NCBI RefSeq assembly: GCF_013426205.1
Contig: NC_089423.1
Span: 1,860,001-1,924,000 of the forward strand
Direction: 5' to 3'
DNA length: 64,000 nt
Source of the DNA: Metarhizium brunneum
Lineage: Eukaryota > Ascomycota > Sordariomycetes > Hypocreales > Clavicipitaceae
A program made the translations under genes and the position numbers. The notes beneath the pieces were generated by a model. The model worked only from the letters and a program-made list of their open reading frames with translations. It was not told the origin of the DNA and did not search any database. Of this stretch, positions 13,401-25,972 are shown piece after piece (positions within the stretch are counted from its first letter, which is position 1; each line of letters starts with the position of its first letter).

Positions 13401-16131
13401 TAGTCCTTCCCGAAACAACCGAACCGAGTAAGATGTCCGAATTTCCGACCACCCCTTGCCATGTCATCGCCAGGGCTGCCTGAAATATCACCTGGCTACT
13501 TATTCCATGGGACAGAGACATGCTTTGAACGATGTCCGGAGATATTCTCAAAAAAGCCTCCTCTGACAAGATCTGATCAGACGGTGCTTGGCCAACAAGT
13601 TTGGGGAAAGATATCTTGTTCCAACCGAGAAGATTACTAGTCCAAAATGCTCTGGAATCATCTTCATCTTCTATTGTGACTTGGCTTTGGAAATCAAGAA
13701 CCTGCTTGAATTGTGGCCGAGATGCAGGGACTCCTCCCTTGACAATGCACGAGACATCTGCAATAATCATGTCCATTGACCACCCATCGTAGATTGCATG
13801 GTGTGCACGGATGAGAATGTTCGGTGACATCTCTTCCCCATTATCTATTATTTGAACGAGAAATGGTCGCAAGATGTCGACTGGAGATCGAACGTTGGAC
13901 CCCTCACAACACTTTGTTTGCACTGTAATTTGCCCGTCGAGTGGCTCCGAAAACAATACAGACACGTATTGTCCTTCCCGATGGAGAAAGCCCGTTCTGA
14001 GAATCTGGTTGGATTGTACAACTGCTTCAAATGCCTTAAATAGTGCCTGTGGTGTTACGTTGAACGAAGCTTCGAAGAGCATTTCATTGCAATAAAGCTC
14101 CGGATTGTGTTCTGTTTGAGCCAGCATTGCCCGCTGCAACGGCGTGCATTCCATGCAATTTTCCACCAACTGGCTAAGACCAGCTAGTAACGGGTGCTGC
14201 TCAGATATTGATCTTGAGTCGAGTAATGGGGCATGTGTTTCGTTACGTTGCGATGATGTTTCAGGGGCTTTCTGTAAGCTGGTGCATAAATCAGCTACTG
14301 TGCGGCATTTCAGCAAGCTGGTAACTGAAATCTCATAACCCTTCTGCCGAAAGGCAGAAACCAATCTTATTGCTGATAGAGAATCCAGACCGACAGACGT
14401 TAACGTAGAGCCAATATTGACGGACCGATGCAAAGTCTCCGAAATGATGTTCAGTGCTGCTTTCTCCTGCTCTGTGGGCTCATTCAAAGTATCCACGGCC
14501 ATATTCTTTGTCGTATTTTTCTCTGAAAAGTTGTGTTTTAGTTTTTTTGCATCAACTTTACCACTAGGTAGTCGAGGAAATTCTGTCATTATGACAAGTT
14601 CACTTGGAACCATATATCGAGGTAGCCACGATTTACAGCTAAACAGGATGTCGTCTTCACCCACTCCTTGTTCCACAGAGCAAAAGAGCACCAATTGAGA
14701 GTCGATCACTGCAGCGCTAGCACCATGACATCCTGCAGTTCTCAGCGCAGCATGCTCGATTTCCCCGAGCTCGATACGCTGCCCACGAAGTTTTACCTGA
14801 CCATCTGACAACCGACCAAGGCATTCGAGAGTGCCATCAGGCTTCATTACTGCTCTGTCTCCAGTCCGATAAACTCTTCCGTAGGGAGAGTCAATGAAGA
14901 CAGACGAGGTTTGCTCCGGTCTATTGATGTAGCCTCTGGCCAGCTGAAAGCCTCCTACGGCAAGCTCTCCTGCTTCACCTTGGGGAAGAAGAGTAAAGTC
15001 TTGAGCATCGTCTGCTGATTCAGCAGGCTTGATTATGAAGCAGGACACAGTGTCAAGCGGCACTCCAATGCTGCCCGGGGACGACTCAGATGGGAGTGAG
15101 GTTTGCAGAGTACTGTTTCAGAACCAGGAATTAGTCAATATTCTCTTCATTTAAAGAATGGCATTAGTATCATACCAATGGATGGTAGCTTCGGTAGGCC
15201 CATACATGGCCCATAACAAGCTCTCGTGGGTGCTACTGCCGCCAAACTCTTGTATAACAGGCATTTTAAGCATTTCGCCGATAGTCAGTAGCAGCTTGAG
15301 TTTCGGTACGGCTTCCCTCTTCTTCAAGAGGCTTCCTGCGACTGTTGGAGTCAATTCACAAGCATCAACGTCCATTCGGCGCATGACTCCAGGAAGATCA
15401 TCGAGCATCTCTTCCCTGGTTATGGAGATGAGAGTGCTGCCTCTGAAAAGAGGAAAGAATATCTCAAAGACGGACACATCGAAAGTAGGTGCAGCAAACT
15501 GTAGAAATCGCCTGAACTCAGGAATATGTCGATCGTGAGCTAGCAGAGCCTGGGTTGCCGCGCTGTGGGTTAAGCCAACTCCTTTTGGGGTTCCAGTAGA
15601 GCCTGATGTGTACATGACATAGGCTAATCGTTCAGGGTCTACTTTGAAAGACGGCTCTCGTTCGTGCTCGGATTCGAAGCTTTGCGTGTCCACTTGAATG
15701 ACTTTGACATTGCATTCTGCAGGTATCCTGTGGGCAAGCTCTCGTGTTACAAGCACAACTTTGGCGGATACATCTTTCAAGATAAACTTGACTCGCTCAG
15801 GAGGCGCGTCAGCATTTAAGGGACAAAAGGCACCCCCGGCCTTGAGTATCGCCAAAAGAGAGATGTATAGATGAAGAGATTGAGGTATTAGCACAGGGAT
15901 GACTGTATCCGTCTCAATGTCTCGGGACTCTGCAATTAGAGCTTCCATAGAGTGGCAAAGACGGTCGGAAGCATCATGCAATTCCTTGTAAGATATTGAT
16001 GTTTGTTCATTACCAGACAAGAATTCTATTGCTGTTGCTTCATTGGGAGAAGTGACTAGATGATGCAGCAATTGTGGTCCAGCAAGACGTTGAGGGTTTG
16101 GGTTGTAGACTGATAACTCATGTCGGTCCAT
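1480..16131 (-). CDS. sidC: SidC-type nonribosomal peptide synthetase (ferricrocin/ferrichrome-family siderophore synthetase)
   Basis: Three exons: 16131-15176, 15112-1696 and 1623-1480. Introns 15113-15175 (63 bp, GTATGA..CAG) and 1624-1695 (72 bp, GTACGT..AAG) restore an unbroken 4838-residue protein. The first splice rejoins adenylation domain A1 across GPTEATIH and GSIGVPLDTVSC; the last exon supplies the family-like C-terminus with SLDIGVFGS. Domains with rough residue positions: A1 20-510, T1 562, C1 640-1020 (HHAIYDG near 757), A2 1070-1560, T2 1624, C2 1704 on (HHALYDG), T3 2171, C3 2250 on (HHALYDA), A3 2690-3180, T4 3245, C4 3330 on, T5 3795, C5 3876 on, T6 4351, C6 4437 on (HHSLYDG). 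All six T domains keep G-[LVI]-D-S. Six T-C pairs and three A domains match synthetases of cyclic hexapeptides such as ferricrocin (Gly-Ser-Gly plus three N5-acyl-N5-hydroxyornithines). Divergent sidA supports the call. The exact product cannot be read from sequence alone. Confidence 0.95.
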
Positions 16132-18657
16132 CTTAACAATGTTGCATTTATGAAAAGGAAGAATACGAAGCTCGAAGATGCTTTGATAGCTCGAGATGCC
16201 ACAGTTCGATGATGTGCCCTCTATCCCTGGTGAATAGGAGACCAGTGTGCTACCAATAGAGGGCTACTCGCGAGTATCATGCAAAGCATACGTCTTAGAC
16301 CAAAGAGTCAAGCAGCGGAACAACGGAACGATGCAGCAATTCAGAAGTACCCAAATTTGCGTCTTCCAGCCCCCCCACGAATGTTCCTCGGTCTCGTTTC
16401 TCCTCCTCAGGTGGATGCAAATGAAGATGACCTGATGAGCTGAGTGACAGGTACCCAGATGTATCGTCAGAAGCAAGCTAAAGCGGGTGGCGCTACCGTG
16501 TCACCATGACAAAGGAACCAATGAGGAATTTGATTATTCGCAAGCCGGACAATGTGCTCGTCACAGATGGCCCAAAAGGTTGCACCGGTAGTCGCGTGCA
16601 TCTGCGGCGGATATCCAGCAGGCCTGTAAGAAGTGAGGAATTAATCAGCGAGGCTCCAACTGGTCTGCAAGGGAAACCATTAGCCTGCGAGATCCTGCCT
16701 TGGTCCGGTCCACCTGACGCCGTGGCAGGTAGGTGGAAGCGGGAAGGGGCCAATATTGCAGGGGAAATATGTAGATTGATGGGCAGCGTGATGAGCAGAA
16801 CGGGCACAATGGATCGAAGCTTTGGAGACGAAGTCATTCCCGAAATGGTGATTCCGGAATGACGAGCAGAAAGGCGATTGGGTGGCTCCTTCCCTTGCTA
16901 GTGGCGGCTGCCGCGCTGAACCCGCCGTCTGGCCAAGCTCGAGGCACGGGTGCGATGGGATATGTGAAAATGCAGATATTTCCAGCTTGAAGTGGTTCGC
17001 AGAGGTTTTCAACTCCAACCTCAGAGGGACGGAGCACTATGCCATCAAATCCCCGGTGTCCGAGGAGGGCATGCCGAGACGTGTTTGGCGAACAGCTAAG
17101 ATGGGTCGGCCCGCACCAGTGAGCCAACAATCACCCTTCCGGTCGGCTATTACCAATACATGAGTTTGATCTGACCACAATTCAATTGGGAAATTCTGAA
17201 GACAGCTCGGTCAACTCGGACCAACCGACCACGGAGTTTCCACCCGATACGAACCCTGGGACCTGCTGAGTACTACCTCGAAACGAATATTCTCTGACCT
17301 TTCATCTGTATGCGAGAATTCGACAGCCTTCAGATGAGGCCCACCATGATCACACACCATCATTCTTTTTCGCTGCCTGGCGGTGAAGGACGAGCCCCCG
17401 TAGCCTCCGTTAGCCTCCATTAGCCTAACACTTTGATCCATCGCCTTCGTTAGCTAAGTTGACCCATGGTACACGTCACCTTTGAAGTACGGGATAGAAG
17501 TGCCACAATTAACTAATGAGACATATTCTTCCAACGAACGCTTATAGAATCGGTATCAACACTAAACACGAATTACAGTACCGTTTCCTTGTTGTCTCCC
17601 TATCTTGTAAGGAACTGCTGAAAACATATTGTCCAACTTTCGCTGCGGTTTCCTAGCACCGTTCTGTTGTTTTCGTTCATCTACACCTTGGCTCGATCAG
17701 AAAAGACAGGGTCGGCCTTCGTCACAACAACCAATAGCCTCAGCCAAAGACAAATCCGGCTTCGACACGGAGCATAGCCCTGTCGTGCCGCATCAAACCG
17801 ACAACTGAAGCAAGCCACGCGGTAGCGTTGTGAGCCCACAGGTACGTGCTAGTTCTGGGCGTCAAGACTCGTCCTATCACACAATATATCCAGAATAGCC
17901 TCCCAGATCGAACAGGGGGTCTCCTGTCGGCACCCTTAGATGAGGCATAGGCCTAGGAAGAACTCGGAGGAAATCGCTCTTTTGTCGAACTAAATCCGAC
18001 GGGGCTTCAACTGTCCAGGTCCCGGTTGTGGTTGCTGAGTTTGGCATGCAGAAACGAACGACTCCATTGGGGCCAAAAACCCCCAGTATGTACACATGAA
18101 CAAGGCGTGAAAGTCTACGATACATCCTTGGACGAACTGCTTCCATACCATTAGCTCCACCACTCCCCTCCTTGAGGTGCTAGAGTGCGGAGTCGATTAC
18201 CATGAGGTAGGTTGGGTCTTCGCTTCCCTGTAATCGGCATTCTTTACTTGGCACGACTGACTCTGTACCAAGATTTGTACTGCGCGACACACAGCAATGA
18301 ATGCCGTGCTATGCCTGATTTCTATTGTCCCCGTAACGCCTAAGTTGTTGGACATATCTTGATTTTTCACAACTTGGGTACATAAGGTGCAAGCAATGTG
18401 CATGCTTCGCATTGCCTGTGGCTAAAACCGGTGCTAGGACGGCATTAAAATGCACAACGGCCGTTGGAAGCGATATGCTGGGTGAAAGTTCCGACAACCT
18501 GGGCGTGGGGTTCAGGAAAAATGGGCAAAAAGGAAAAAAATTTTCGTCCTGCACCTTGCGCCTGAGGTGGACAGCTAAAATATGACGGTCGAACAGTCGA
18601 GCAACTATGTGTCCAGGCCGCCGGCGGCTTGGCTATGAACTAGCACAAGCCTGGATC

Positions 18658-18694
18658 TTATCAGATCCGTTTTTTTTATCTGATCATCAGATAA
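18658..18694. promoter_or_regulatory. Cluster of three perfect extended GATA sites (ATCWGATAA, SreA/Urbs1 type)
   Basis: TTATCAGAT at 18658-18666, TTATCTGAT at 18676-18684 and ATCAGATAA at 18686-18694 all match ATCWGATAA or its complement exactly. This is the site known for fungal iron-repressive GATA factors (Urbs1, SreA, SRE). The last two form an inverted pair one base apart. Position between sidC and sidA fits iron-repressed control of both genes. Binding itself is inferred. Confidence 0.75.
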
Positions 18695-19089
18695 TTCCCT
18701 CAACTCCACTTCACTTCGGAAATCTGTTTGACCCAAGCTTTTTGGCCAATGATTTGTGCTGCAAGCGAAAGACATGCACGAGGGGCACTCTACCCTGCCC
18801 TGCTCATTTCCAGAAAAGAGTGATGGGGAAAAAATGGTGATGACGACACTTGTGTAAATTCGGAGGACTCGCCTTCTTCTTCAAGCGCAGACGGCGGAGA
18901 TCTTGTCTAAAAATCATCTCATCGCTGGATTGGGCACCTATTTAGAGTTCATTCGATTCGACTTTGAGACAATTCAGTTTCATGTCCCAAGAAAAAGTGA
19001 TGGGGAAAACCTGTCACAGACGACTGTGGCCAACGGCGCCACACACCGTGTGGCTTCCCATGCAACGCATTCGTTGCTTTGATTCGTGG

Positions 19090-19112
19090 CCAATTCTTAC
19101 ATCTTATCAGAT
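19090..19112. promoter_or_regulatory. CCAAT box next to a fourth extended GATA site
   Basis: CCAAT at 19090-19094 is followed nine bases later by TTATCAGAT at 19104-19112, a perfect match to the iron-GATA consensus. In Aspergillus the CCAAT-binding complex works with HapX at iron genes, sometimes beside GATA sites. A combined site here is plausible but unproven, and the spacing has not been compared with known HapX targets. Confidence 0.5.
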
Positions 19113-20794
19113 CAAGACCCCTGCCGCCAACATCAAGCTTCTTGACCATGGATGGCTTCAAGTGGAACTGGACCCTGTTTTGGCTCCAACAAGGGCTGAA
19201 AAAATTGCTGGGGACCTGAAAACCAGCTGCTAGGTTTGCCGAATCATGCGAACAATGACGCGAGCTCATAGCTGGCAGTTGCTCATTTTCGATTGGCTCA
19301 TGTCAAACTTGGCATTGTATAAGTGAGAGATGGGAGAGTTCAGTCTCACAACGAGGTTGCAGTTGAGATTGTCGGTTACAAGCGCATTGTCCAACAACTA
19401 CTGCAGTAGTCTAGATGAGTTTGGGATTGGTGCAAAGCCGGACCTGATTCCCAAAGATACGTAGCTAGGTAGGTATTCAGCATAGTTTGGTGGTGTTGAC
19501 AGAAGCCGTAAAGCCGTCTTACAAGGAGCACTAGTAGTAGTATAACCTTGGAAGCTTGGCAGTGCATTGGAAACTGGCCCGGCATCGTAGATTAAACATG
19601 TGGCAAGATCCTGCATCCCAGCACTTGCAGTATTCTGTCGGATCAAATTCCACAATTTCGTACTCGGTACAGAGACGAGTGGCACGGCTCGTGTGATGAT
19701 ATGTGCTTACGAACCTGGTAGCTACCTGGGCACTCCTCCCAGGCCACGACGACCGGTTGTGCTGAGGTGAAAGTGGTGTTCCCAGCCGCATGGCCGTTTG
19801 TTGGGAGGGGATCCGCTCCGCAACCACCACAAGGCCATCTGCCGCCCACTTGGGGATCTAGCTTTCTGAGCTACTTGTGAGGACATCGGCGAGGTTGGCC
19901 CTGTATTGGACAACATGTGGGCTCGTGTCCCTTGCATTCTCCGCCGTCGCGCTTCTTTGTTTCGATTTTTGCCGGTCTTCGGGCTAGTGGCACGTTTCTG
20001 GTGCGACTTGCTCCGTATACTTGTCTGCCACATCATGTTTTGCATATCATGTCATGCGGTACGACTGGACTGCGGGAAGCGGACCCCAGCCAGCATGCGT
20101 TGCTTGAAAGGGTAAGGAAACAGAGAGGAAACCCTTGCCGGGTCATCCTGTGTTAATTTTACATTGCATCGAACAAGATGCCGTCGCTTAGCGTGGCTTA
20201 TTACACATAATGCCGAACGGAAGTCTTTATTGGTACCCTTCCTTCATATTAGAGTCCAGATGTCCCTGTCCCTCGGCCGGTGTGGTACCTTCCTCTTCAC
20301 AACCACCTTTTCTTCCAGCTTGAGCCTCTTGTTCCTCTTGTTCCTCTTTGAACCTCCTTTCTACTTGTTCGGCTGTGGCCCCCAATCCAGCCACCCTGAA
20401 CTGAACTTGGTATAAGACAAGATCTAGGACGTGCCAAGCAGTCTGAGCCTCGGGTTGTCGAACACCAGTCCTTTCTTGCAAACAAAGTCAGTCACACCTG
20501 CTGGAGCTATTAATACGCGGTAAAGCAACTACATCAATCAAGAGGGAAAAAAAGAGCCAGACCCTTGAACAGTTTCGGGGCGTAGCTTGCCGCCGACGTT
20601 TCGATCGGCAGTCAAATCACAGTCCATCAACTGGAACTTGTGGTAAGTGGAATACACAATCGCCGCAGGCTCATTTCACTAAGCCGATAGAAAACAGAAG
20701 ACAGATTTTGTTTGGCCGAAACAAAGCCAAAGTCGAAAAGTGTCCAAAAAGAGAGAAGAAGAAAACGACACGGTAGACTACCTAGCCAGACACC

Positions 20795-22734
20795 ATGTCA
20801 CCACACAGCGAGGAAGTTGTGCTCACCAGCAATGGTGCAGCCGACGTGGCGCTTCATGGAAATGCCCTCACGCCGACCAGCAATGGCAGCAACAGAGCTG
20901 CTGAAGCCCCTGCTCCCACTCTTGCTCCTGACGCTCCTACCACTTCTGACGCCCCGCAACCCCTCACCTCCGCGTCGACCGCGACTTTGCCTACCAACAA
21001 GCCAAACGCCGAAGGCACAGGCGCCTCATCGAACCGTGCCAGCACCAATGGCAATGGCGTGGCTACGCACCATGCCAAGGCAAACTCGAATGGGCAGGCA
21101 GTTCAAGAGCCACTCGGCAGCAATGGTCGCGAATTTCTCAACGGAGCAGCTCAGAGCTCGCCGTACCTGGTGCCTACGGCCCTCGATTCCGAGTTTGATC
21201 TTATTTGCGTCGGCTTCGGTCCCGCCAGCTTGTCCGTTGCGATAGCTATGCACGATGCCATCGCTGCAGGTAGGAAGCTGTTGCCTGATGGCTCTTATCC
21301 CAAGGTCCTGTTTATTGAAAAACAGAACCAGTTTGCCTGGCATTCGGGCATGTTGCTTCCTGGTGCAAAGATGCAGATTTCCTTTATCAAGGACTTGGCT
21401 ACCCTCAGGGACCCGCGGTCCGAGTTCACCTTTCTGAACTATCTGCACCGCCAGGACCGTCTTGTCGACTTTACCAACCTGAGCACTTTTCTGCCAGCGC
21501 GTGTAGAGTACGAGGACTACCTTCGCTGGTGCTCTTCATTCTTCACACGTCTGGCTCGGTTTGGCCAGCAGGTGGTGTCTGTGTCTCCCAACGACAACTC
21601 CAAGGGCCCGGTTCGTTCGTTCACTGTCCAGTCCCGAGATACAGCTACTGGGCAAGCTCATACATACCGGGGCCGGCACGTGCTGGTGGCCGCGGGTGGC
21701 CAGCCTTCCATGCCCAAGAACTTCCCTCTCAAGCACCCCCGTGTTGTTCATTCTTCACAGTATGCAAATGTCATTGGCGAGTTGATACCCAAGACTGCCA
21801 CATCTTGCCGTGTCGTTGTTGTCGGCGCTGGTCAGAGTGCAGCCGAAATCTTCAACAATGTTGCGAGCCGATTTCCCAACTCCAAGACCTATCTCGTAAT
21901 GAGACCTGAGTTTTTACGTCCAAGTGACGATTCTCCCTTGTAAGTGTCCGGGATGCGATCCTCTCATCGCATGGAGAAGACGAAATCAGACGGAAGAATT
22001 TAGCATTGAAGACTAACATGTCTGCAGTGTCAACACCGTCTTCAACCCCGAATTCGTTGGCTCCCTTTACACCAAGTCTGCCAAGTACCGTAACAATTTC
22101 CTCGCTGAGGCTCGTGCTACCAATTATGGCGTAGTGCGCTTGGAACTTATTGAAGCCCTCTACGAACGAATGTACGACCAGCGCCGAGAGCTCGGCGCGG
22201 ACGAAAAGGCTTGGCCACACAGAATCATGGGCGGCAAGCAAATCATCAGCATAGAGCCCCATGGCGAAACCCTTGAGCTCAAGGTTCAAAGTGTTCAAGA
22301 CGGCGCACTAGACGGTTTCATCGATGATGCTGATGTGGAGGTTATCGAGGCCGACCTCGTCATCGCCGCCACAGGATATCAGCGCAACGCCCATGTTGGT
22401 ATGCTCAAGGACGCGTGGAACATGTTGCCCAAAGCCGCTCCTGGCGGCTTGCAGTTTAGCAAAGGTATCTCAGGATGGAACGTGGAGACGGAACAGGGCG
22501 AGCGCAAGATTGCAGTTGGCCGTGACTACAAAGTCAAGTTTGCCCCTGGAACTGTTGCTGATGAAGCGGGAGTGTGGCTGCAAGGCTGCTGTGAGGGTAC
22601 ACATGGGGTAAGTTGATGATGTAAGCTTTTTTTTTAAACGATCTGCTAACAGTGACTAGTTGAGTGATACGCTTTTGTCGGTCCTAGCCACAAGATCTGG
22701 AGAAATCGTCGATAGCATCTTCGGAAGCCAGTAG
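20795..22734 (+). CDS. sidA: L-ornithine N5-monooxygenase
   Basis: Three exons: 20795-21939, 22028-22607 and 22660-22734. Introns are 21940-22027 (GTAAGT..CAG, 88 bp) and 22608-22659 (GTAAGT..TAG, 52 bp, with CTAAC branch site), giving 599 residues. The enzyme uses FAD, NADPH and O2 to hydroxylate the side-chain nitrogen of ornithine, the first committed step of hydroxamate siderophore synthesis. Visible motifs: FAD-binding GFGPASL (140-146), the stretch [25 protein letters not shown]-binding GAGQSAAE (about 344) and ATGYQ (about 495). The splices restore [14 protein letters not shown] and [13 protein letters not shown], both typical of the family. The start follows CACC at 20795. The first 130 or so residues are an Ala/Thr/Asn/Ser-rich extension, much longer than I recall for Aspergillus SidA. 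Divergent from sidC, whose substrate pathway it feeds. Confidence 0.95.
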
Positions 22735-25227
22735 ATAACCGTCAGTATCGACAGGTGATGCTGACTACACCTTTCGACCCCAAAAAATCTACATAGATCA
22801 AGTGGAAGATTCCATTCTCAGAACAAGAAGCGACGTCATGCAATCAACTGTCCATGCTTGGAACCAACGGAATCTTTTTCTTCGTCCTCACGTATATATA
22901 TTCCGGGACTATTTCCCTCTACTTTTTAGGAACGAGCGATCTTTTTTTTTCTTTAAACCAAGGCAAGAGACCGAGAGCGGAGAATTGTGATTGCAGAGAG
23001 AAATGAAAGGAAAAGATATAACTTCTCATTCGTGAGAAGCAGCGTCAGACATTTCTGATGCCGAAGTACCTTATTACGAGTCAATGCCCGCACTCATTGA
23101 TAATTAGTTAGTATACAATTTCTGGTGCTATTAAAAAAAGTCTATATACCAGCTGTGTAGTTGCCGTTTCGTTTGGGATTGGACCCTGGGTTCGCATTAG
23201 TCGACTGGCACGGCTGATGCTGATATTAAATGACTGATTGGCCTTGACGCCGCGGCCGAACCGGGGACGTAGAGTCTCTATTTCCCGATGCCGGCAATGG
23301 TTACTACTGACCAAGGATGCTTCTGTGCAAGTCGATATCAACCTTTATGCTGAGGCCGTTGCTCTTGGTGTTGCAGATATGACACAATGAACGATGGTGA
23401 CGCAGATATCGTGTGGTGCGGGAAAGCAAGAGCAACTGGAATGGAAATAATCAAATAATTACAAGTTTGGTATGGCCAGGTCTCGCAAAAGACTATACAC
23501 TTGCACAGAACACTGTCTGCGGTTTCCATAGTCCTCGTTGCAAGCACAGACTATTGCGAGATATACTTGCCACATCGTCCAAATAGACACCGCCACATGG
23601 TAGCATTTCATCAATGCCAGGCAGAATACAGACTCAGCACCTTGTCTGTCTGATGGTATACTTCGTGCCTTGGTGTTGCTGGTTCATGCAACTCTGCTAC
23701 ACCCATAGGGTAGCGACAACTGAATGATGAGTGTCCGAAGCAGCTCAGGCCAACATGCATACTGGTCAATGGCGTTCAGACCAGCTTTTCTGAAAGTCTG
23801 TTCCCAATGCCAAGTCATCCATTCTCATTTAACGTCTATTGTTTTTAAAGCCAGTCTCACTGTGGATTTCAATGTGGCACATGGCAATAAGGTCTCTGCT
23901 TGTGGGGTGTCAGCATCAGACGCTGCCGACATGCCCGGCGATGAGTGCGGCGCGAAGTCATTCCGATATCTGTGTGGTAGGACCGTAGCACAGCCTCCAA
24001 GGTATTTGATCAGATTGCAAATGGCGAACCTCAATGGCATCAAAGATAGCACGTCTTTTGGGAAAGAGCTCTACCGTGCCGGGGTAGTTGCAACTATTCG
24101 TCTTCGAGGGTATCTACCGTTAAGTTCTGAACGTTAGCACTCGATGTTGCGTGTCGCGCTCGTTCACGGGGTGTGACTCATGACGATTCCCACCAATTGA
24201 CGACGAGTCGAGTTCCCATTCGCAGGGTCCAGCCGACGCAGCCAGCCGACGCCAGAGGGGACCGATTGCGATTACGATTGCGACTTGCTTGTGGGACACG
24301 ACATGCATGCGTGGACAATGGCAATGGTGACACTGGTGAGGCGTGGCACAAGCGTGAACAAAGGGCCCGCTAGGCTGCATTGGGAGCACGTAAGGGTTTA
24401 GGGACTGTCAATGCGACGGCTGACAAACCAGACCCTGTGTCCCTTGCTGTGCCCGATCTCAAAGCCAAGCCTTCATGAAAGCCCCGGGGAGTATCCCGCG
24501 GCAGTACCCGGCGATGAAGGCCTGGCCGTGGGGGGGCATGGTGGCTTGTGAGTCTTCTTGGTACGATAGACTTGGGAGACTGAGAATGGATTGCAATTCG
24601 ACGGTTGCATTTTGCATGCTCTTAAATAAGTGCACAGGCTGAAGCCGGCGGGACAGAACAGTTTGCAGTGTTTTCCTCATCGGTGCTGTCCCTGGGCCGA
24701 GAACCGGAGTGGCGGTGATGCTAAAACATGAGTACTAGTACTAGTCACGACCCATGAGCAAGATGTCCACCGCCATGTACGTACGAGCAATAAGATACTA
24801 TTCCGTGAATCGATATCCAATTACAGCAGGTGCTGTGCCGTGCTACTACTTGACTTGAAATGCAAGTTCAGCAAGGCTGCAATAGCTATCAAACCATGAC
24901 CGAGCCATCGCAGCAAGCGAGTTGTGAGTAAGTTCACGCATCGAAACCAGTCACAAAAATCCCCCATCTTCTGTTCTCCACCAGTTCATAATATCTAGAC
25001 CCTCAGCTGAAGCCCCTCCCAGTATATTGCACTTGTGCTTTCCTATTTCATCTTCTTAGTCTTCTCTCTTAATCTGGTATTATGGAGCGTCAAGCCGTCC
25101 GACAATAAAACGTAGCTGACCGGACCGTCAGCCTAGTTGCTAGGTCCTTTATTAAATGTTGGGACCTCGGCCTCGGAGATCGGCTTGGATGAACCCCAGC
25201 TTTGGTTGGCCAGATTGACTCTTTCGA

Positions 25228-25258
<31 letters not shown>
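25228..25258. repeat. CAG7 followed by TAG trinucleotide repeat
   Basis: Seven perfect CAG units at 25228-25248 run directly into TAG units. The repeat is intergenic, in the region upstream of the Zn2Cys6 gene. Confidence 0.9.
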
Positions 25259-25259
<1 letters not shown>

Positions 25260-25924
25260 CTAGATTGGGCAGCTCCAATGATGGCTCGCTTGTCCTAGTT
25301 CCAAGGGTAAAATGAGGCTGTGCTGGAGCCTTGTCGCAATTTGAGATTTGGACACTTCTCGAGGCGACGATGGGATCGATCGGGTTGGGTTCACGTTGTG
25401 TTTCTAGCTTTTGGTGGTGGCCTGGCAGTAGTTAGCCCCTTGGCTCCATTCGTTCCACTAGACGCACATGTGGCTTGAGTGGATTGAAGCCAAGTTTGCT
25501 TTCTGGGACGTGGAGAATGGAGCGTTTATTCATCAGAGATGCTGCAGTAAAGCAGCGTGGGGAGAGACTGGTAAACTTTAAAACAGCATTCGATCAGGTT
25601 CTGATTAAAACATCAATATTGACTCCATCTGCCTGTTGGCTTACGTCTCCTTCTTTCGTAAAGTCCGTTGCATATTTTCCCGCTAGCCTGACCCCTCCCT
25701 TCCCTCTATTTGTCTTCACATGCCCGTTCCGAGCAGTTTGAGCAGTCCTCCCAAACCCATGGACTCATGGAGTCAATTCATACCTAGCAAATAGACAGTA
25801 TCCTCTTCTGCGTGGAGGAGGAGGAAACAGGACAGAAACGAATAATTCTTCTTGTCCAGAAAACTTGCTTTGCTTTTCCCTTCCTCTCCACACCCCGGTC
25901 ATCTGTATCAGGCGTCCATGTCAA

Positions 25925-25972
25925 CGTCTGCGTCTGCATTGCATCTGCATCTGCATCCGCATCCGCATCCAT
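25925..25972. repeat. CATCTG/CATCCG hexanucleotide repeat
   Basis: Tandem GCATCTG- and GCATCCG-like units in the pyrimidine-rich region upstream of the Zn2Cys6 gene; simple-sequence expansion. Confidence 0.8.

Larger units (their letters stand above)
16132..20794. promoter_or_regulatory. 4.7 kb divergent intergenic region between sidC and sidA
   Basis: No coding region here could be tied to a family; open frames (such as 16506-16862 and 18949-19269) are short and resemble nothing I know. The region must hold the promoters of both siderophore genes. It contains four perfect iron-GATA type sites (listed separately) and several CCAAT boxes (for example 18746-18750, 19090-19094, and 19292-19296 on the minus strand). 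The 13-mer GTGATGGGGAAAA occurs twice, in 18822-18836 and again near 18993-19006. The GATA cluster lies about 2.5 kb upstream of sidC and 2.1 kb upstream of sidA. Confidence 0.7.

Noticed and set aside
3290..14698. Many plus-strand open frames of 60-130 codons opposite sidC
   Set aside because: They are antisense shadows of a well supported NRPS; none has its own family signature.
16506..16862. 118-codon frame, with a 114-codon frame on the other strand, upstream of sidC
   Set aside because: Overlapping frames on both strands without recognisable motifs; probably chance in moderately GC-rich promoter DNA.
23724..24137. 137-codon plus-strand open frame between sidA and the Zn2Cys6 gene
   Set aside because: Sequence is not like any family I know, and composition does not stand out from flanking non-coding DNA.
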